A stretch of 49,460 nucleotides of DNA from contig JASEIO010000008.1 in NCBI GenBank assembly GCA_030017475.1, positions 1 through 49,460 of the forward strand. The letters run 5' to 3'. This document shows positions 45,148 to 49,460 of this stretch, in pieces (the first letter of the stretch is position 1; each line of letters opens with the position of its first letter). This DNA comes from a bacterium. Its GTDB lineage: Bacteria; UBA9089; JASEIO01. The notes under the pieces are model-generated. The model was not told the DNA's origin. It was given only the letters and a program-made list of their open reading frames with translations, and did not search any database. The translations under genes and the position numbers were made by a program.

Positions 45148-45900
45148 ATGGAGGTAGTTTTTATTGGTACAGGGGTAGGTCTTCCTTCTAAGAAGAGGGG
45201 CACTCCAGGACTTTTAGTGAAGATTGGGGATGAGCATCTATTATTTGATTTAGGACCTGGAATAGTCAGAAAGATACTGGAGGAGGGATTTGACTATAAC
45301 GAGATTGATTATATATTCTATACCCATCTCCATGTAGATCATGTAAATGATTTACCAGCCTTACTCTTTGCGGCTAAGAGTCCGTTGGCTTTAAGAAAAA
45401 AGGATTTACATTTAGTTGGACCAAAAGGGCTTAAGGACTTTTATACCAAACTCTTGCATCTTTATGGAGAGCAGTTAATATCCAGTGCATACAACGTCTT
45501 TTTAAGGGAGATGGAGGATGATGTGATTGAAAAAGGAGATTGGAAGATAACTACTCGCTCGGCTCTTCACACGGAACATAGTATTGGATATAGGATAGAG
45601 GATAAGGAGGGTAAGGTAGTAGTGTATTCTGGAGATACAGATTATACTGTAGACATAGTCAAATTGGCAAAAAATGCCCATCTTCTCATTTTGGAATGCT
45701 CATTTCCAAATGATATAAAAGTAGAAGGACATCTTACACCAAACCTTGCAGGACAGATTGCTAAAGAGTCAAAGTGCGAAAGATTGATTCTTACTCATCT
45801 CTATCCTGTATGTGATCAACATAATATCTTAGAAGACGTAAGAAAGGTATTCAGAGGGCAGATTACTGTAGCCTATGATGGGCTAAGGATAACAATATGA
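45148..45900 (+). CDS. MBL-fold metal-dependent hydrolase (RNase Z-like)
   Basis: 250 aa from the ATG at 45148 (AGGG five bases upstream); a GTG at 45142 would add two residues. FIGTGVGLPSKKRGTPGLLV, FDLGPGIVRKI, then the metal motif THLHVDHVND (HxHxDH), HTEHSIGYRIED, VVYSGDTDYT and LTHLYP are in the RNase Z/arylsulfatase-like order. RNase Z itself usually has THLHGDH, so an unspecific MBL hydrolase is the safer name. It starts 12 bases after the kinase gene and converges on murJ. Confidence 0.9.
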   Translation: MEVVFIGTGVGLPSKKRGTPGLLVKIGDEHLLFDLGPGIVRKILEEGFDYNEIDYIFYTHLHVDHVNDLPALLFAAKSPLALRKKDLHLVGPKGLKDFYTKLLHLYGEQLISSAYNVFLREMEDDVIEKGDWKITTRSALHTEHSIGYRIEDKEGKVVVYSGDTDYTVDIVKLAKNAHLLILECSFPNDIKVEGHLTPNLAGQIAKESKCERLILTHLYPVCDQHNILEDVRKVFRGQITVAYDGLRITI

Positions 45901-45921
45901 ATCTTCTGAACCAAGAGGAGT

Positions 45922-47457
45922 CTACTTATAGCCTGGTTTAAGTACCTTCAAGATTAGATTGGCCTCTTCAATATGCAAGAATCTACTTATAAAAAATAGG
46001 GATATAATTCCTGCTATTATAGTTATTGAAACCCGAAGGATGAGTGTTATCTGTAATTTAGTAATGAGAAAAAGGCAAATAAGGCCCATAATACCTGCCG
46101 CAAATAAAACACGGAGGAAAAATATAAGCATTTCTTTACTAACCATATGACCAATCCTTTTCTCTAATATAATTAATAGAATCGAAACATTTAATAGGCT
46201 CGAGATAGAGGTAGCTAAGGCCAATCCACTGGCCTCTAAGGGTCTCATAAGTATCAGGCTTAAGATGACATTAACCAAGATGATTAAAAGACCTACCTTA
46301 AGTGGAGTAATTGCATCCTTCAAGGCATAAAAGGTGCGGATAATGACCTTCAAACTGGAATAGCCTATCAAACCAAAGGAGTAATAAAAAAGACAACTGT
46401 AAGTATCTTGAACACTCGCTTCAGAAAATTCTCCCCTTTGAAAAAGAACCTGAATTATTGGTTTGCCTAAGATTATCAATCCAATAGTTACGGGGATGGT
46501 GGTAAATATTACCATTTTTAGACTATATAGAAATGTATCCTTCACTTTATGGGGTTGATTGATGGCGGCATATTCTGATATACTGGGAAAGGATACTGTG
46601 GCAATAGCCACCCCAAATAGGGATGTGGGAAGTTGAATCAATCTATTGGCAAAATATAGAAAGGATACAGAACCAACTACTAAATATGAGGCAAGTATCC
46701 TTCCTATAAATATCAATATCATCTGAGAAGCGGCTAATCCTAAGATAGCAGGGATAAAAAGGTGGGAAATTTCTCGTAGACCAGGATGCGATAAATCGAA
46801 TGTTAGCTGGTATCTCATTTTGTGTTTTATCAACCCAGGAATCTGAATTATTAGATATCCAAACCCACCAATCAACACCCCAATAGCTAAGCCTATAATA
46901 GGTTGCGTGAAAGCTGGACATAAAAGGTAGATGGATGCAATCATACCAAGATTTAACAAAATTGGGGCTATTGCAGGGAGAAAGAAATGCCTGCAAGAAT
47001 TTAAGATGCCCATAATCAATGCAGATAGAGAGATCAATATAACAAAAGGAAACATGATGCGAGTGAGTTTAACTGCCAGTGGATAAGCCTCTTCTCCCTT
47101 AAATCCAGGAGCAATTATCTTAATTATAATTGGAGAGAAGATAATCCCAAGTATAGCTATGAGAGATGATATAACAAATAGCAGATTGACTACAATACTT
47201 CCTAATCTCCAAGCCTCTTTCTTATCCTTTCCAAAATACCTTGTGAATATAGGAATAAATGCTACAGATAAAGCCCCTTCACCTAAAAGTTGACGTAGCA
47301 TATTGGGAATAGTGAAGGCCACAAAAAAGGCATCGGTTATAAAGTTTGCACCAAAGCTTGAGGCAATGGACATATCTCTTATATAACCAGATATCCTCGA
47401 TCCTGTTATACCAATATTTACAATACCTATTGACTTCACTGCCTTTTCTTTATGCAT
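45922..47457 (-). CDS. murJ: Lipid II flippase MurJ
   Basis: 511 aa with about 14 hydrophobic segments, the MOP-superfamily flippase that moves lipid II to the periplasm. ITGSRISGYIRDMSIASSFGANFITDAFFVAFTIPNMLRQLLGEGALSVAFIPIF is the diagnostic opening, with the essential Arg in SRISGYIRD; GVAIATVSFPSISEYA and RTFYALKDAITPLKVG lie later. The ATG at 47457 has no ribosome site and follows a -10-like TACCTT by 7 bases. Ends 22 bases from the convergent MBL gene. Confidence 0.95.
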   Translation of the reverse strand: MHKEKAVKSIGIVNIGITGSRISGYIRDMSIASSFGANFITDAFFVAFTIPNMLRQLLGEGALSVAFIPIFTRYFGKDKKEAWRLGSIVVNLLFVISSLIAILGIIFSPIIIKIIAPGFKGEEAYPLAVKLTRIMFPFVILISLSALIMGILNSCRHFFLPAIAPILLNLGMIASIYLLCPAFTQPIIGLAIGVLIGGFGYLIIQIPGLIKHKMRYQLTFDLSHPGLREISHLFIPAILGLAASQMILIFIGRILASYLVVGSVSFLYFANRLIQLPTSLFGVAIATVSFPSISEYAAINQPHKVKDTFLYSLKMVIFTTIPVTIGLIILGKPIIQVLFQRGEFSEASVQDTYSCLFYYSFGLIGYSSLKVIIRTFYALKDAITPLKVGLLIILVNVILSLILMRPLEASGLALATSISSLLNVSILLIILEKRIGHMVSKEMLIFFLRVLFAAGIMGLICLFLITKLQITLILRVSITIIAGIISLFFISRFLHIEEANLILKVLKPGYK

Positions 47458-47464
47458 GTCTAAT

Positions 47465-47493
47465 AAGGTAACATAAACCTACTAAAAAAGCAA
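47465..47493 (-). promoter_or_regulatory. Putative promoter of murJ, leaderless
   Basis: On the reverse strand TTGCTT (47493-47488), a 17-base spacer and TACCTT (47470-47465); the murJ ATG follows after 7 bases. The -10 is a weak match. Confidence 0.4.
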
Positions 47494-47510
47494 GTTGAAA
47501 AATAATTTGT

Positions 47511-47539
47511 TTGACAATAGTTTATCAATCTGATATATT
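47511..47539 (+). promoter_or_regulatory. Sigma-70 promoter of yjbQ
   Basis: TTGACA (47511-47516), a 17-base spacer and TATATT (47534-47539). A TTG in this -35 could be mistaken for a start codon of the gene, but translation begins at 47565. Confidence 0.7.
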
Positions 47540-47564
47540 TAGACATCGGAAAATGGAGGTAAAG

Positions 47565-47984
47565 ATGAAGTCACTTACTGAATATCTCACTTTTCATACA
47601 AAGACTCGCCGTGCCTTTATAAATATCACCCAACAGGTTGAAGGGCTTGTGAGGAAAAGTGGGGTTAAGGAAGGGATATGTTTAGTGAATGCAATGCATA
47701 TCACAGCAAGTGTCTACATAAACGATAATGAACAAGGGCTCATTCAGGATTATGAGGAATGGCTTGAGGAACTTGCACCCCATCATCCTACAGATCGTTA
47801 TAGACACAACCTTACGGGTGAGGATAACGGTGATGCCCATCTTAAGCGCCAGATAATGGGTCGTGAGGTTATAGTTGCAATAACAGATGGAAGACTTGAC
47901 TTTGGTCCTTGGGAGCAGATATTTTACGGAGAGTTTGATGGAGGGCGTCCAAAGAGGGTCCTTGTAAAGATTATAGGAAAATAA
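47565..47984 (+). CDS. yjbQ: YjbQ/UPF0047 family protein
   Basis: 139 aa from the ATG at 47565, with GGAGGT just upstream. The typical start [44 protein letters not shown] and [35 protein letters not shown] mark the UPF0047 family. Members have been linked to a thiamine phosphate synthase side activity; the physiological role is not settled. Conserved His residues ([17 protein letters not shown]) probably bind metal. Single gene with its own promoter; its stop codon touches the terminator of the reverse-strand hook gene. Confidence 0.92.
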   Translation: MKSLTEYLTFHTKTRRAFINITQQVEGLVRKSGVKEGICLVNAMHITASVYINDNEQGLIQDYEEWLEELAPHHPTDRYRHNLTGEDNGDAHLKRQIMGREVIVAITDGRLDFGPWEQIFYGEFDGGRPKRVLVKIIGK

Positions 47985-48024
47985 AAAGGTCTCAAGCTAC
48001 CCTTTGGAAAGATAGCCCGAGACC
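47983..48024 (-). terminator. Rho-independent terminator of the flagellar hook gene
   Basis: On the reverse strand GGTCTCGGGCTATC pairs with GGTAGCTTGAGACC (14 bp with three G-U pairs) around a 9-base loop, followed by TTTTTATTTT. It lies about 65 bases after the hook gene stop and ends in the last bases of yjbQ. On the forward strand there is no T-run after the stem, so termination there is less likely. Confidence 0.85.
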
Positions 48025-48087
48025 CAGGGGGTGAGAAAGACACTCCATTGTCAAGTTATAAGGTTCTATTCTTAACTTATCAACCTA

Positions 48088-49460
48088 CTATGGCCTAAGT
48101 CTCATTAGATCCAGCAGTAATCTATCGGCTGTGGTTATTGTTCGAGAGTTTGCCATGAATGCACGTTCTGCAATAATCATATCAATGAACTCTTGGGTTA
48201 GATCAACATTTGACATCTCAAGATTACCTGGTCTAATAATTCCCCGCTTCTCTGTATCTGGTATTCCAATATCTGGTTCTCCTGAATTGCTCGATTCCAA
48301 GAAGTAGGTATCACCTTTCTTTTCTAATCCCGAAGGATTTACAAATGTAGCCACTGCTATTTGAGCCAAATCCAGATCCTTATTATTGTCGTATTTACCA
48401 ATTATTACCCCTTGTTCATTGATCTTTACCTCTTTCAGATTTCCCATCCCATATCCATTTTGATAATATACATCTGCATTTGATACATGCTGTGAGAATT
48501 GGGTTATCCCTGATTTGTTAAAATAGACATCGATCTTTGTTACCTCTGCACCTTCCTCAGGTGGTGGTGCACCATGGGTTGTAGATGGATTCTCTGGTGG
48601 ATTGAAATATATCCCCTTGAATCTTGATCCAGCACCTGCCGGATCAGAAGGTGATTCAAAGACCTGTGAGTTGTCTGCATCGTACTGCCCTTCACCTTTA
48701 AACAAGATTAAACCATAACCAGCAATCTTATCGGTTTCAACTGGATTGGTTGTAAACCAGATCCATTTATTCTCCTCAATCCGCTCACAGATAAATCGTA
48801 ACATCCAGTCCGATCCTAAGGAATCAAATACCGATTCCCCAAACTGATATTGATAGACAGATGGATCCTTAACCATAGCAGTGACAGGTGCACCAGAATC
48901 CGCCAAATTCGGTGTTTCTCCTGATTCGTAGCTCGTAACATTTATATTTGGGGTAAATGTTAGTGTCTCTGGACCTTCATTTCCATTTGGAATGAATACA
49001 TCTACTGTACGGGCAGTTGTCCTACGATAATCAGCAGTTAACTCCTGGCCACTCGTTGGATTCGATTCTAAGGTATAATTTGCAAAGATCTCAGCGCAGG
49101 CGGTATTTCCATCATAATAGGTTATGTCGATGTTATCCCCCGCAGTAGGGGCAGTACTAAAGTAGATTTGATCCACACCACCTGGTCCACCATTATCGAC
49201 AAATATAAACTCACCTGTTCCAAGATCCGCTCCTACCCTTGTATATTGAGTTACTCCAACAAGGACCCTTAAGGTATCAGGATCAACATTACCACTTGGT
49301 AGGTTAATTCGGTTTGCAAGCACACCCATTGTCCCATCAGCGACTATTCTTATGCCCCTATTCTTAATATTTTTGATACAGACCTGATCAAGTCCACCAA
49401 CCCCTGTATTATTAGAGAATGTATAATCAGTTGGGGATTGGACATCTCCATTTACCAATA
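48088..49460 (-). CDS. Flagellar hook protein FlgE-like, C-terminal part (5' end beyond window)
   Basis: At least 456 codons; the N-terminus is outside the window. The C-terminal 45 residues, GNLEMSNVDLTQEF, MIIAERAFMANSRTITTADRLLLDLM, are the rod/hook (FlgE/FlgG class) terminal helix. Before it, TKIDVYFNKSGITQFSQ and KEVNEQGVIIGKYDNN-like segments match the hook core (FlgE D1/D2; KEVKI-NEQGVIIG). The upstream 250 residues are Thr/Asn/Gly-rich beta structure with an internal repeat (FSNNTGVGGLDQV and FVDNGGPGGVDQI about 71 residues apart), probably the variable surface domain. A strong terminator follows. Confidence 0.85.
   Translation of the reverse strand, partial: LVNGDVQSPTDYTFSNNTGVGGLDQVCIKNIKNRGIRIVADGTMGVLANRINLPSGNVDPDTLRVLVGVTQYTRVGADLGTGEFIFVDNGGPGGVDQIYFSTAPTAGDNIDITYYDGNTACAEIFANYTLESNPTSGQELTADYRRTTARTVDVFIPNGNEGPETLTFTPNINVTSYESGETPNLADSGAPVTAMVKDPSVYQYQFGESVFDSLGSDWMLRFICERIEENKWIWFTTNPVETDKIAGYGLILFKGEGQYDADNSQVFESPSDPAGAGSRFKGIYFNPPENPSTTHGAPPPEEGAEVTKIDVYFNKSGITQFSQHVSNADVYYQNGYGMGNLKEVKINEQGVIIGKYDNNKDLDLAQIAVATFVNPSGLEKKGDTYFLESSNSGEPDIGIPDTEKRGIIRPGNLEMSNVDLTQEFIDMIIAERAFMANSRTITTADRLLLDLMRLRP

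Overview
The window is a low-GC stretch of bacterial chromosome with almost no non-coding space: 46 protein genes (two of them cut by the window edges, and one gene broken into two frames) and one tRNA. No gap longer than 300 bases lacks a gene; the largest gaps (231-452 and 16516-16734) hold promoters and small palindromes. The cell is Gram-negative in architecture: an LptE-like lipoprotein, two beta-barrel proteins that end in Phe, and MurJ. It is flagellated (FliS, FlgN-like, hook protein, a sigma-28 type promoter). Several gene orders are otherwise known from Firmicutes: ispE-glmU-prs-ctc-pth and mcsA-mcsB-clpC. With GatCAB, class 1b SpeD, a DUF6754-like module and environmental-type intergenic repeats, this suggests an uncultivated diderm lineage from a metagenome. 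I cannot name the phylum from sequence alone.

Layout. 1-230: start of a HAD hydrolase gene, reverse strand. 453-7679: a tightly packed cluster of five unassigned genes (a cytosolic KOW-domain protein and four membrane proteins, one DUF6754-like) followed by a secreted double M16 peptidase. 7699-9262: polyamine genes speD and speE with leader structures. 9333-11004: beta-barrel protein and accA. 11069-16515: ispE, tRNA-Gln, a glmU lacking its acetyltransferase half, prs, rplY, pth, lptE, holA. 16580-18160: porin-like gene with its own promoter and strong terminator. 18162-28217: DUF1015 protein, gatC, a GAF-GAF-GGDEF protein, gatA, gatB, dnaE. 28210-31237 (reverse): an HD-GYP protein and a HEAT-repeat protein sharing an N-terminal domain. 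31292-34078: serS, then flagellar genes fliS, flgN-like and a small protein behind a sigma-28 promoter. 34109-41894 (reverse): mgtE, a frameshifted DgkA-PAP2 fusion, ybeY, phoH, then clpC, mcsB and mcsA from a divergent promoter. 41905-47984: nucleotidyltransferase, M20 peptidase, PfkB kinase, MBL hydrolase, murJ (reverse), yjbQ. 47983-49460 (reverse): a terminator and the C-terminal part of a flagellar hook gene.

Themes. tRNA-Gln plus GatCAB points to the indirect route to Gln-tRNA. A GGDEF protein and an HD-GYP-like protein lie near the flagellar genes, which suggests local c-di-GMP control of motility. McsA/McsB/ClpC forms the phospho-arginine protein quality control system, here in a diderm. 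The best candidates for something undescribed are the 453-5064 membrane module and the paired HEAT/HD-GYP proteins with their shared unknown domain. Families of tiny palindromic repeats sit at gene ends and in some cases encode protein C-termini.
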